From Actinomycetota bacterium (GTDB lineage: Bacteria; Actinomycetota; Humimicrobiia; Humimicrobiales; Humimicrobiaceae): a DNA stretch of 8,482 bases. The DNA lies in contig JACIXO010000043.1 in assembly GCA_014360385.1 (NCBI GenBank), forward strand, positions 1 to 8,482, written 5' to 3'. A program made the translations under genes and the position numbers. Below are positions 1-5,535 of this stretch, piece after piece. The notes below the pieces were generated by a model, which was given only the letters and a program-made list of their open reading frames with translations, was not told the DNA's origin and made no database searches. The first letter of the stretch is position 1; each line of letters begins with the position of its first letter.

Positions 1-442
1 TATGGTGCTTCAGGCAGACTGTGTACCTTTGTTCTTTTATGATCCTTCTAGGAAAGTGGTAGGTATAGCTCATGCGGGTTGGAGTGGCACTGCGAAAAGA
101 ATAGTTAAAAATGTAATAAAAGTAATGATCGAGCAATATTGCTGTCTGCCTGAAAATATATTAGTTGGTATTGGTCCCTCTATAGGACCATGCTGCTATG
201 AAGTTGGGCTGGAAGTGGCTAAAAAGATAAGTCCTGTTCTCATAAAAGGTAGCAAGTATTTTGTTGATTTGTGGCAAGCCAATAAAGTACAACTACTTTC
301 TTCTGGCGTGGCTGAGGAGAATATCGAGGTAGCAGAACTTTGCACAAGATGTAATAGCCACATATTCTTTTCTGCCAGGGCCGCGAATGGAAATAGGACA
401 GGAAGATTTGGGGCAGGAATTATGATTAAGAGAAATTTATAG
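1..442 (+). CDS. pgeF: Peptidoglycan editing factor, YfiH/PgeF family (5'-truncated)
   Basis: The frame is open at the left window edge, so only the C-terminal ~146 residues are visible; the Met encoded at position 2 is internal by family comparison. Family landmarks appear in order: ADCVP with Cys at visible residue 7, HAGW-GT with His at 24, GPSIGPCCYEVG at 58-69, DLWQAN at 89-94, a Cys-Thr pair, and a C-terminal FFSAR...TGR signature. In this family the ADC cysteine and HAGW histidine are two of three metal ligands; the third, a more N-terminal His, lies outside the window. Characterised members act in the cytoplasm: E. coli PgeF removes UDP-MurNAc-L-Ser made by MurC error, and mammalian and other bacterial homologues act on purine nucleosides. 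The segment between FFS and TGR looks about one residue longer than usual. The gene ends in TAG and converges on the MFS gene. The family is secure; the exact substrate is inferred. Confidence 0.9.
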   Translation, partial: MVLQADCVPLFFYDPSRKVVGIAHAGWSGTAKRIVKNVIKVMIEQYCCLPENILVGIGPSIGPCCYEVGLEVAKKISPVLIKGSKYFVDLWQANKVQLLSSGVAEENIEVAELCTRCNSHIFFSARAANGNRTGRFGAGIMIKRNL

Positions 443-481
443 GCTTATTCCTAGATTCATTCCTAGTATTTTTTTAGTATA

Positions 482-1708
482 TTATTCTTTTAGTCTTTTT
501 TTAAAAACCGAGAATGCAAAAAGCAAAAGAAACGCCAGTACTGGGAGTGATAAGGTGTATTGGATAGTTTTTACTATGCCTAAGTGATCCGCAACCTTGC
601 CGAGAAAAATTATAGCTATTCCTGCAGCTCCGCTACTTAAACCCATGACCAGTGAAGAGGCAAAACTCATATTGGTTGGCAGTATTTCCTGCGAAAGATT
701 TATGCAGAGAGGAAGGGTGGATACAAGGAAAAATCCTGAAACAATGAAAAGGACTATTGAGCTAATTCCAGATACTTTGAAAATGAGATAAATTAGAGGT
801 ATTGAGATGGCTAATCCTATCTGAATTATGTAGACGACGTTTCTAAACTTGACTGAATAATATCCAGAGAAGAGTCCTCCTATGCCTCCCACAAGTCCAA
901 ACAGTAAAAGTACATAGCCAATGTTTGTAAGGTTGATATTAGCTTTGGTGAAGTAAATTGGCATAAAGGTTAGGAGTGCTATCCAGGTCAAATCTCGAGA
1001 AAAAGAGACAAACCAGATAAGAAAGAGAAGAGTGGCTTTTGCTTTTCCTATCTTTGATTGTCGGAAGGGAAGGTAGGTACTGCTGTTTACGGCCCTGGCA
1101 TTGCTTTTATTGGTTCTAAAACTATCTTCAGAAGGCATAAGTCTTAGAAGAATAAAGGCCATAGCCACACCAGGTAGCATAGTTATGGGTGTAAACTTAA
1201 GGCCCAGTCTTTCTACCACAAATATTACAAATAGCGAACCCAGGGAGTAACCAAGATTTCCTCCGAAAGATATTATCGAGTTTCCAATTGTCCTCTTGTC
1301 ACCTCCAAAGTGTCCTGCAATCGCAGCACTTGGAGGGTGAAAGGCTGCAATACTTAGGTTTCCCAAAAACAAGAAAACCAGTATTACATAATAATTTGGT
1401 AATATTCCTAATAAACTTATTAGTAGTGAGGAAAACAAAGGTCCTGAGACTAAATAATATTTAAATCCTCTTTTATCAGCAAGATAGCCAAAGAGTGGCT
1501 GTGTTAGACTGTTGGCTGTTTGATTAACTGAGGAAAGGATACTTATCATAAAAAGGGAGAGCCCAAATTTTGATGCTAATATTGGTATTAATCCTACAAC
1601 AAAGCTTGCATAAAGGTCAGTTATGAGATGGCTAACTGCTGAGAGAAATATAGGAAACTTGTTAAATTTATTGGCAATCTTACTTGTACTTCCTATGTAA
1701 TCTTCCAT
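482..1708 (-). CDS. MFS transporter, fosmidomycin-resistance (Fsr)-like
   Basis: This 408-aa protein is strongly hydrophobic, with about 12 predicted membrane helices in two six-helix halves joined by a charged cytoplasmic loop near residues 192-226. The first helix carries SHLITDLYASF, resembling the opening of fosmidomycin-resistance exporters, and the loop after helix 2 has the MFS signature GYLADKRGFK (74-83). HPPSAA at 124-129 matches the A-A-F-H-P-P signature of the Fsr subfamily. Known members export fosmidomycin and other small molecules by proton antiport; the substrate here cannot be read from sequence. The ATG at 1706-1708 gives the family-typical N-terminus, but no strong Shine-Dalgarno precedes it, only purine-rich sequence. 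It is convergent with pgeF and divergent from the SRP RNA. Two copies of a direct repeat lie in its upstream region. The assignment to MFS is certain; the Fsr subfamily is likely. Confidence 0.88.
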   Translation of the reverse strand: MEDYIGSTSKIANKFNKFPIFLSAVSHLITDLYASFVVGLIPILASKFGLSLFMISILSSVNQTANSLTQPLFGYLADKRGFKYYLVSGPLFSSLLISLLGILPNYYVILVFLFLGNLSIAAFHPPSAAIAGHFGGDKRTIGNSIISFGGNLGYSLGSLFVIFVVERLGLKFTPITMLPGVAMAFILLRLMPSEDSFRTNKSNARAVNSSTYLPFRQSKIGKAKATLLFLIWFVSFSRDLTWIALLTFMPIYFTKANINLTNIGYVLLLFGLVGGIGGLFSGYYSVKFRNVVYIIQIGLAISIPLIYLIFKVSGISSIVLFIVSGFFLVSTLPLCINLSQEILPTNMSFASSLVMGLSSGAAGIAIIFLGKVADHLGIVKTIQYTLSLPVLAFLLLFAFSVFKKRLKE

Positions 1709-1737
1709 AATCTATCTTTTTTGTCTTTCAGCTAACT

Positions 1738-1761
1738 TTTTTGTTTTTTACCTTAAAACTT
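1738..1761. repeat. 24-nt direct repeat, copy 1 (MFS upstream region)
   Basis: This copy matches 1797-1820 exactly over 24 nt, with a 59-nt offset. Its core reads ttttttaccttaaaactt on the plus strand. Identity continues 5' as an A-A-C plus T-run that differs by a single T. It lies about 30 nt upstream of the MFS start codon, in the untranslated leader predicted from the candidate -10 box. Confidence 0.85.
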
Positions 1762-1796
1762 CACATTGCTTATCCATATACCAATCAGCAGAAAAC

Positions 1797-1820
1797 TTTT
1801 TGTTTTTTACCTTAAAACTT
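1797..1820. repeat. 24-nt direct repeat, copy 2 (MFS upstream region)
   Basis: This is an exact 24-nt match to 1738-1761. It lies next to the candidate minus-strand TATAAT at 1822-1827 and would cover the predicted start site. That is a position from which a bound regulator could act, but operator function is inference only. The repeat is too rare here (two copies) and too close-spaced to be a CRISPR. Confidence 0.85.
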
Positions 1821-1821
1821 T

Positions 1822-1827
1822 ATTATA
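1822..1827 (-). promoter_or_regulatory. Candidate -10 box for the MFS gene
   Basis: Read on the minus strand this is a perfect TATAAT, about 115 nt upstream of the MFS start codon. No convincing -35 hexamer sits 16-18 nt further upstream. A start site about 7 nt downstream would fall inside the distal copy of the 24-nt direct repeat, leaving a leader of roughly 107 nt with the proximal copy near the ribosome entry region. It is only a candidate, because TATAAT is frequent in AT-rich DNA. Confidence 0.35.
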
Positions 1828-2044
1828 ACTGGCTTATAGTAAGCTTATTATGGTTTGTTTAATAACTTCCAAGGCATAACTTATAGGTTTATGTTTATAT
1901 TTTTTTATCAATATCTGGACATAATCTTAAAATAGAGATAAACCTAAAAAGTAGCCCAGAGCAAAGAGCCTAGTTACCTTAATCCTACTAAACACATAAA
2001 CAGATAAGCGATGGTAAAATTCTACACTTTTAACCTTAGTTAGC

Positions 2045-2079
2045 AAATAGTTTTACTGGAATTGTTTGAATGCCAAAGG
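2045..2079. repeat. Degenerate 35-nt direct repeat, copy 1
   Basis: Pairs with 2111-2145 without gaps at 28 of 35 positions, offset 66 nt. The ends are exact in both copies (aaatagtttt at the left and atgccaaagg at the right), while the middle has diverged. It lies about 145 nt upstream of the SRP RNA. Conserved ends with a divergent centre could reflect an old duplication or two conserved half-sites. Confidence 0.7.
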
Positions 2080-2110
2080 CTTTTCTCCCATTATTTTTTG
2101 CCATTCCCTA

Positions 2111-2145
2111 AAATAGTTTTGCCGAAAATGTGGAAATGCCAAAGG
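2111..2145. repeat. Degenerate 35-nt direct repeat, copy 2
   Basis: Partner of 2045-2079, with the same 10-nt ends and seven mismatches in the interior. Its right end is about 65 nt upstream of the SRP RNA -10 box. Function unknown. Confidence 0.7.
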
Positions 2146-2186
2146 TGTCTCTTGTCGAGAAGCTGGCCTTGAGTAGTATATTCAGG

Positions 2187-2215
2187 TTTCATTTTTGGCT
2201 CTTATCTTATATAAT
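2187..2215 (+). promoter_or_regulatory. Candidate SRP RNA promoter
   Basis: A perfect TATAAT occupies 2210-2215, and the RNA's predicted 5' end at about 2222-2224 lies 7-9 nt downstream, which is the expected distance. The hexamer 17 nt upstream (tttcat, 2187-2192) is a poor match to TTGACA, so the -10 box carries most of the evidence. Confidence 0.6.
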
Positions 2216-2223
2216 TTTGACAA

Positions 2224-2497
2224 GTGGCTGTGCTATGGTGGGGAGCTAGCGGTGCCCTGTAACTCACAACCCGCTATAGTGAGGCCGAAAACCAGACCTG
2301 AGGTTTATAGTAGTGAGTAAAGCGCCTGTGTAAGTGGTGTTGATAGCTGGGTCTTATGGAGACAGAGGCTACAAACCCCGTCAGGTCCGAGAGGAAGCAG
2401 CGGTAAGTAGTTTTCTGGCTGTCATAAGGAAACCTGGCTGGAGCTGGCTACACAGGTGGCACTTGTTACTATAAATCGAAGTCTGGCGCACAGCCAC
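2224..2497 (+). ncRNA. ffs: Signal recognition particle RNA, long bacterial form (scRNA)
   Basis: This RNA is the scaffold of the signal recognition particle; it binds Ffh and targets nascent membrane and secreted proteins to the Sec translocon. The conserved helix-8 Ffh-binding segment is at 2381-2403: tcaggtcc, a GAGA tetraloop at 2389-2392, then ggaagcagcgg. The Alu-domain signature near the 5' end (ggggag.tagcggtgccctgtaa, about 2240-2262) and the later gtaagtggtgttga element (2331-2344) match the long Bacillus/Clostridium type. The ends are set by a perfect 10-bp helix, gtggctgtgc at 2224-2233 with gcacagccac at 2488-2497, giving ~274 nt, close to the B. subtilis scRNA length. The loop is GAGA instead of the common GGAA, still a GNRA loop. 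No hairpin plus T-run follows, so the 3' end is probably made by processing. Its position just upstream of dnaX is typical of Firmicutes. Ends are accurate to a few nucleotides. Confidence 0.95.
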
Positions 2498-2501
2498 GGC
2501 A

Positions 2502-2530
2502 TTGACCTATATAAACTTAAACTATATAAA
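2502..2530 (+). promoter_or_regulatory. Candidate sigma-A-type promoter for dnaX operon
   Basis: TTGACC (2502-2507) and TATAAA (2525-2530) are separated by an optimal 17 nt, each with one mismatch to the housekeeping consensus. The -35 begins 4 nt after the end of the SRP RNA helix. Transcription from about 2537 would give dnaX an 85-nt leader. dnaX may also receive readthrough from the SRP RNA promoter, as no terminator separates them. Confidence 0.65.
2509..2526. repeat. 18-nt direct repeat, copy 1, in dnaX promoter
   Basis: The sequence atataaacttaaactata recurs exactly at 2576-2593, 67 nt downstream. This copy fills the spacer and overlaps the first bases of the -10 box of the dnaX promoter candidate. 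Confidence 0.8.
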
Positions 2531-2575
2531 ATAAACCCGGAACAACAGTCGATAAAAGTACATTCTCACAAGATG

Positions 2576-2593
2576 ATATAAACTTAAACTATA
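2576..2593. repeat. 18-nt direct repeat, copy 2, in dnaX leader
   Basis: Exact second copy of 2509-2526, ending 29 nt before the dnaX start codon. It contains a TATAAA-like box but has no acceptable -35 sequence at the right distance, so I do not call a second promoter. Confidence 0.8.
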
Positions 2594-2622
2594 AAAACCC
2601 TAAATGTAGAAATTTTAAATAA

Positions 2623-4410
2623 ATGGGTTATATTTCTTTTTATAGAAAATGGAGACCTCAGAGTTTTGAGGAAATAATAGGTCAGGATTTTGTAGTACAG
2701 ACTTTGAAAAATGCTATTTCCAGGAATAGGCTGTCCCACTCCTATATTTTCTGCGGACCAAAAGGAACAGGAAAGACATCCACTGCAAGGATACTTGCGA
2801 AAGCATTAAATTGTATAAAAGGTCCTACACCAGAGCCATGCAATAAGTGTGACAATTGTATTAGCATATCAAATGGGAGCAATGTTGACGTTGTTGAAAT
2901 CGATGCTGCTTCTAACAGAGGCATAGATGAAATAAGAGATTTGAGAGAAAAAGTTAAGTATTTGCCCAGTGTTTTGAGGAAAAAAGTGTATATTATTGAT
3001 GAGGTTCATATGTTGACACCTGAGGCATTTAATGCGCTTCTTAAAGTACTTGAGGAGCCACCAGAACATGTTCTATTTATAATGGCGACAACAGAACCGC
3101 ACAAAGTCATACCCACTATTATGTCAAGATGTCAAAGATTTGATTTTTCTCCAATAAGAGTTGATGAGATCAAAAGAAGGTTAAGAGAGGTATCTGAAAA
3201 GGAAAATATATTCATAAGTGAGCCTGCGCTTAACATTATTTCTAAATATGCTGATGGGAGCCTAAGGGATGCTGATAGTATACTGGAAAAGCTAGCTTCC
3301 TATGGAGACAATGAAATAGACGTCCAGGATGTTACATCTCTGCTAGGAGTTGTTGATATTGAACTTTTGTTTGAATTCGGAAACATAATTATTGAAAAGA
3401 ATCTTGAGCAGGGGTTTTTATTTATTGATAGATTATTAAAAAGTGCAATAAACTTAAGAGTTTTTGTTAGTGAATTTCTTGACCATCTTTACAATCTTTA
3501 TGTTATTAGGAGTCTTGATAATCCATGGGAAGTGTTAGATGTGAGTCTGGATTATAAAGATAGATACCTTACACAGTCCCAACAGCTCTCAGACGACCAT
3601 TTAAGATATCTTGTGGATTTGTTTTCTGATTTATATAAGCAAATAAGATGGGGGGAGGGATCCAGAATTGTTTTTAAGACTGCTATCATAAAAGCAATTG
3701 AGGCTCATTCTCCTCCAGGCCTTGGCGCAGAAAGAGTATTTGATGAGAGAATTAAAAAGCTGGAAGATGAGATTTCCTTTATTAGGAAAAAACTGGAAGA
3801 GGAGCAAGCTTTAGGTTACCCTGAGGGGTCTCGGGTTAATGGCAATTTAGAAGATAGAGCAAAGGAAGGATTAACAGGAGTGGGAAGAGAAAAGAAAGGG
3901 GCAGGCTATGGAATAAAGAAAGATAGTGTGGATAAACTTAAGGAAGGGAAGAGTCAAAAAGTAGCAAGCAAAAAAATAGTAGGTGAGGATAAAGGCGAAG
4001 AAATAATATACAGGAATTGGAAAGAAATATGTTTAAGGCTAAAGTCAGAGAAGATTCCTGTTCATGCAATGTTTATAGAATGTAAGTCTTGTAGAATAGA
4101 TGGCGAGTTTTTATGTTTCTATCTTGATGAGAATAGGAAGTGGCATAGGGATCAACTAAGCAAAGAAAGTAGCATTAACTTAATTTCTAAAGTGATTAAA
4201 GAAGTAACCGGAAGAGACTATAAAATTAGATTTGAATTAGAAGATATTAGTAATCGTCGGGGTTTTAAAGCAAATACAAACCTTAAGGACTTGACAATCG
4301 AAGGCAATGAAGGGAAAGATTCTTTATCAGACACTAACTTATCAGATGCCAGTATGTCAGAAGATGATATATTGGATTATTTTGAGAGAAAATTTGAGAT
4401 AAAGGAGTGA
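2623..4410 (+). CDS. dnaX: DNA polymerase III subunit gamma/tau
   Basis: This 595-aa protein is the AAA+ motor of the clamp loader that places the beta clamp on primed DNA; the tau tail normally contacts polymerase and helicase. Visible in order: N-terminal FYRKWRPQSFEEIIGQ, Walker A GPKGTGKTS (45-53), four zinc ligands Cys64, Cys73, Cys76 and Cys79, Walker B VYIIDEVH (122-129), sensor 1 ATT (155-157), SRC with the arginine finger Arg169, and sensor 2 GSLRDA (212-217). The collar domain follows, then a short coiled coil (about 373-396), a charged linker (about 397-460), and a C-terminal domain (about 461-545) with an acidic tail. The ATG at 2623 gives the family-typical start although no Shine-Dalgarno is visible. 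An A7 run at codons 450-452 has stops in both shifted frames and could yield a gamma-like short form. The gene leads a dnaX-ybaB-recR operon. Confidence 0.97.
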   Translation: MGYISFYRKWRPQSFEEIIGQDFVVQTLKNAISRNRLSHSYIFCGPKGTGKTSTARILAKALNCIKGPTPEPCNKCDNCISISNGSNVDVVEIDAASNRGIDEIRDLREKVKYLPSVLRKKVYIIDEVHMLTPEAFNALLKVLEEPPEHVLFIMATTEPHKVIPTIMSRCQRFDFSPIRVDEIKRRLREVSEKENIFISEPALNIISKYADGSLRDADSILEKLASYGDNEIDVQDVTSLLGVVDIELLFEFGNIIIEKNLEQGFLFIDRLLKSAINLRVFVSEFLDHLYNLYVIRSLDNPWEVLDVSLDYKDRYLTQSQQLSDDHLRYLVDLFSDLYKQIRWGEGSRIVFKTAIIKAIEAHSPPGLGAERVFDERIKKLEDEISFIRKKLEEEQALGYPEGSRVNGNLEDRAKEGLTGVGREKKGAGYGIKKDSVDKLKEGKSQKVASKKIVGEDKGEEIIYRNWKEICLRLKSEKIPVHAMFIECKSCRIDGEFLCFYLDENRKWHRDQLSKESSINLISKVIKEVTGRDYKIRFELEDISNRRGFKANTNLKDLTIEGNEGKDSLSDTNLSDASMSEDDILDYFERKFEIKE

Positions 4411-4418
4411 AGAAATTG
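4401..4418 (+). promoter_or_regulatory. Ribosome-binding site that selects the TTG start of ybaB
   Basis: AAAGGAG (4401-4407) is 8 nt from a TTG at 4416-4418. A GTG at 4407 is also in frame and overlaps the dnaX stop, but it overlaps this Shine-Dalgarno itself and so could not be served by it. The TTG start is therefore preferred. The site lies within the last codons of dnaX, consistent with translational coupling. Confidence 0.8.
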
Positions 4419-4730
4419 AGCTTTAATTATTCACAGATGTTAAAGCAGGCAAAGATGGTTCAGAAGCAGCTTGAAGTAGTTAACCAGGAATTGAAAAACA
4501 TGGAATTCGAGGCTTCTTCTGGTGGTGGAGCAGTAAGGGTCAAAGTGAATGGTCAGCAGGAGGTAAAGGATATAAAGATTAACAGAGAGATGATTGGGGA
4601 AGAAGATTTTGAGATGCTGGAAGACATGATTTTGGTTGCAATAAATGATGCATTGAATCAGTCCCGACAAGCTGCTAAAAATAAACTTGCTAGCTTAACT
4701 GGAGGGCTGAGCATTCCAGGGCTTTTTTGA
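4416..4730 (+). CDS. ybaB: Nucleoid-associated protein, YbaB/EbfC family
   Basis: With the TTG start this is a 104-aa protein, the normal family size. YbaB/EbfC proteins are small dimers that bind DNA, bridge or bend it, and are linked to nucleoid structure and recombination in various bacteria. The sequence has an N-terminal amphipathic helix rich in Lys and Gln (YSQMLKQAKMVQKQLE), the family's GGGAVRVKVNGQQEV strand region, the ...EMLEDMILVAINDALNQ helix, and the invariant-looking C-terminus LTGGLSIPGLF. It follows dnaX with 5 nt between the dnaX stop and the chosen start, and precedes recR by 71 nt, the standard bacterial arrangement. The alternative GTG start at 4407 would add three residues. 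Confidence 0.95.
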   Translation: MSFNYSQMLKQAKMVQKQLEVVNQELKNMEFEASSGGGAVRVKVNGQQEVKDIKINREMIGEEDFEMLEDMILVAINDALNQSRQAAKNKLASLTGGLSIPGLF

Positions 4731-4801
4731 TTCTTCATTTTTGCTTTTTGTATTTATGGTCTTTATGGTTAGAACCAACTTGGTATTTAGATGAGTTAGT
4801 T

Positions 4802-5401
4802 ATGACTGCTTACATTAAAAGTGTTGAGAAACTAATAAACGAGTTTAGAAAGTTACCAGGGATTGGTCCAAAATCTGCTCGCAGAATAGTATTTTACTTG
4901 CTTAAGCTAACCAGAGAGGAGATTCTTGAATTCTCAAAAGCCTTGGTAGAAATGAAGGATAAGGTAAGGTTTTGTTCAATTTGTTTTAACCTATCTGAAG
5001 GTGAGATGTGCAGTATATGTAGTGATGCCACCAGGGACAGAAAAAAAATATGTGTGGTTCAAAATGTAAGTGATGTAACAGTGATAGAGGCTACTGGAGA
5101 GTATAAGGGGCTCTATTATGTATTAGGTGGTCTTCTTTCACCTATTGAAGATATTGGGCCCGAGGAAATAAGAATACCAGGACTGGTAAAAAGAGTTGAG
5201 AGTGAAGGCATAGAGGAGGTCATACTTGCACTTAACCCTACTGTGGAAGGTGAGGGTACAGCCATGTATTTGAAGAAGGTTTTGCAGCCAACAGGCACCA
5301 GGATAACCAGACTTGCTAGTGGGCTTCCAGTGGGTGGGGATCTTGAATATGTGGATGAGCTAACTGTTGGAAAAGCTCTTTCGAACAGAAGGGAAATTTG
5401 A
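4802..5401 (+). CDS. recR: Recombination mediator protein RecR
   Basis: The 199-aa product matches the usual RecR length of about 200. RecR works with RecO and RecF to load RecA onto SSB-coated gapped DNA. It shows a helix-hairpin-helix KLPGIGPKSARR (17-28), a four-cysteine zinc motif (Cys58, Cys61, Cys70, Cys73), a Toprim domain (about 82-175) with GLYYVLGGLLSP and ALNPTVEGE, and the C-terminal SGLPVGGDLEYVDELT signature. The Toprim strand reads CVVQ instead of the usual CVVE, so Gln87 replaces the conserved Glu. The ATG at 4802 is chosen over an in-frame TTG at 4727 because the extra 25 residues are hydrophobic, unlike RecR, and no ribosome site precedes that TTG. The ATG itself has only a weak GATGAG upstream. 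An A8 run at 5041-5048 lies in the coding frame. Confidence 0.96.
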   Translation: MTAYIKSVEKLINEFRKLPGIGPKSARRIVFYLLKLTREEILEFSKALVEMKDKVRFCSICFNLSEGEMCSICSDATRDRKKICVVQNVSDVTVIEATGEYKGLYYVLGGLLSPIEDIGPEEIRIPGLVKRVESEGIEEVILALNPTVEGEGTAMYLKKVLQPTGTRITRLASGLPVGGDLEYVDELTVGKALSNRREI

Positions 5402-5403
5402 CA

Positions 5404-5432
5404 TTAAAAAAATGGTTTGGGTGTGATATAAT
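5404..5432 (+). promoter_or_regulatory. Candidate extended -10 promoter for porGD
   Basis: A perfect TATAAT (5427-5432) is preceded by TG one base away (TGATATAAT), the extended -10 form. A TTAAAA (5404-5409) sits 17 nt upstream and matches TTGACA at four of six positions. It starts just past the recR stop and would give an mRNA leader of about 270 nt for porG. Confidence 0.5.
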
Positions 5433-5463
5433 TTATTAATTTTATTTTGGCTTTGACTCTAAA

Positions 5464-5535
5464 CTGAAATTGCCTATGTGATATAGGCTGAAACTGTATA
5501 TGTGATAAAGAATATGTGAATGATAAAGAATATGT
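5464..5535. repeat. Cluster of degenerate short direct repeats in porG leader
   Basis: A 20-nt unit at 5464-5483 recurs at 5488-5507 with 17 of 20 positions identical. A 15-nt unit, tgataaagaatatgt, occurs exactly at 5503-5517 and 5521-5535. The units share the element TATGTGATA or close variants, so the stretch looks like a decayed tandem array. Confidence 0.65.
5472..5488 (+). other. Small perfect hairpin in porG leader
   Basis: GCCTAT (5472-5477) and ATAGGC (5483-5488) pair over 6 bp around a 5-nt loop. No T-run follows, so it is not a standard terminator. It may be a structural element of the leader or chance. Confidence 0.5.

Larger units (their letters stand above)
1709..2221. other. 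AT-rich gene-free region between MFS gene and SRP RNA
   Basis: This ~513-nt stretch is between divergent transcription units. I find no reading frame longer than a dozen or so codons that has a ribosome-binding site, no tRNA-like cloverleaf and no transposase remnant. It contains the 24-nt repeat pair near the MFS gene, a degenerate 35-nt repeat pair at 2045-2145, and the SRP RNA promoter at its right end. The remainder shows nothing I can assign. Confidence 0.7.

Noticed and set aside
440..476. Possible bidirectional terminator between pgeF and the MFS gene
   Set aside because: There is a T7 run, but the only pairing is a 4-bp TAGG/CCTA stem, too weak to call.
597..791. Small plus-strand open frame inside the MFS gene
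   Set aside because: Antisense to well-supported transmembrane coding sequence, no ribosome site or recognisable motif.
1738..2145. CRISPR-like array in the MFS-SRP intergenic region
   Set aside because: There are two unrelated repeat pairs with only two copies each, low complexity, and no cas genes in the window.
4407..4415. GTG start for ybaB overlapping the dnaX stop (GTGA)
   Set aside because: The only good Shine-Dalgarno (4401-4407) overlaps this codon; TTG at 4416 has the correct 8-nt spacing.
4727..4801. N-terminal extension of RecR from an in-frame TTG at 4727
   Set aside because: The 25 extra residues are hydrophobic and unlike RecR, no ribosome site precedes the TTG, and the ATG at 4802 gives the normal family length.
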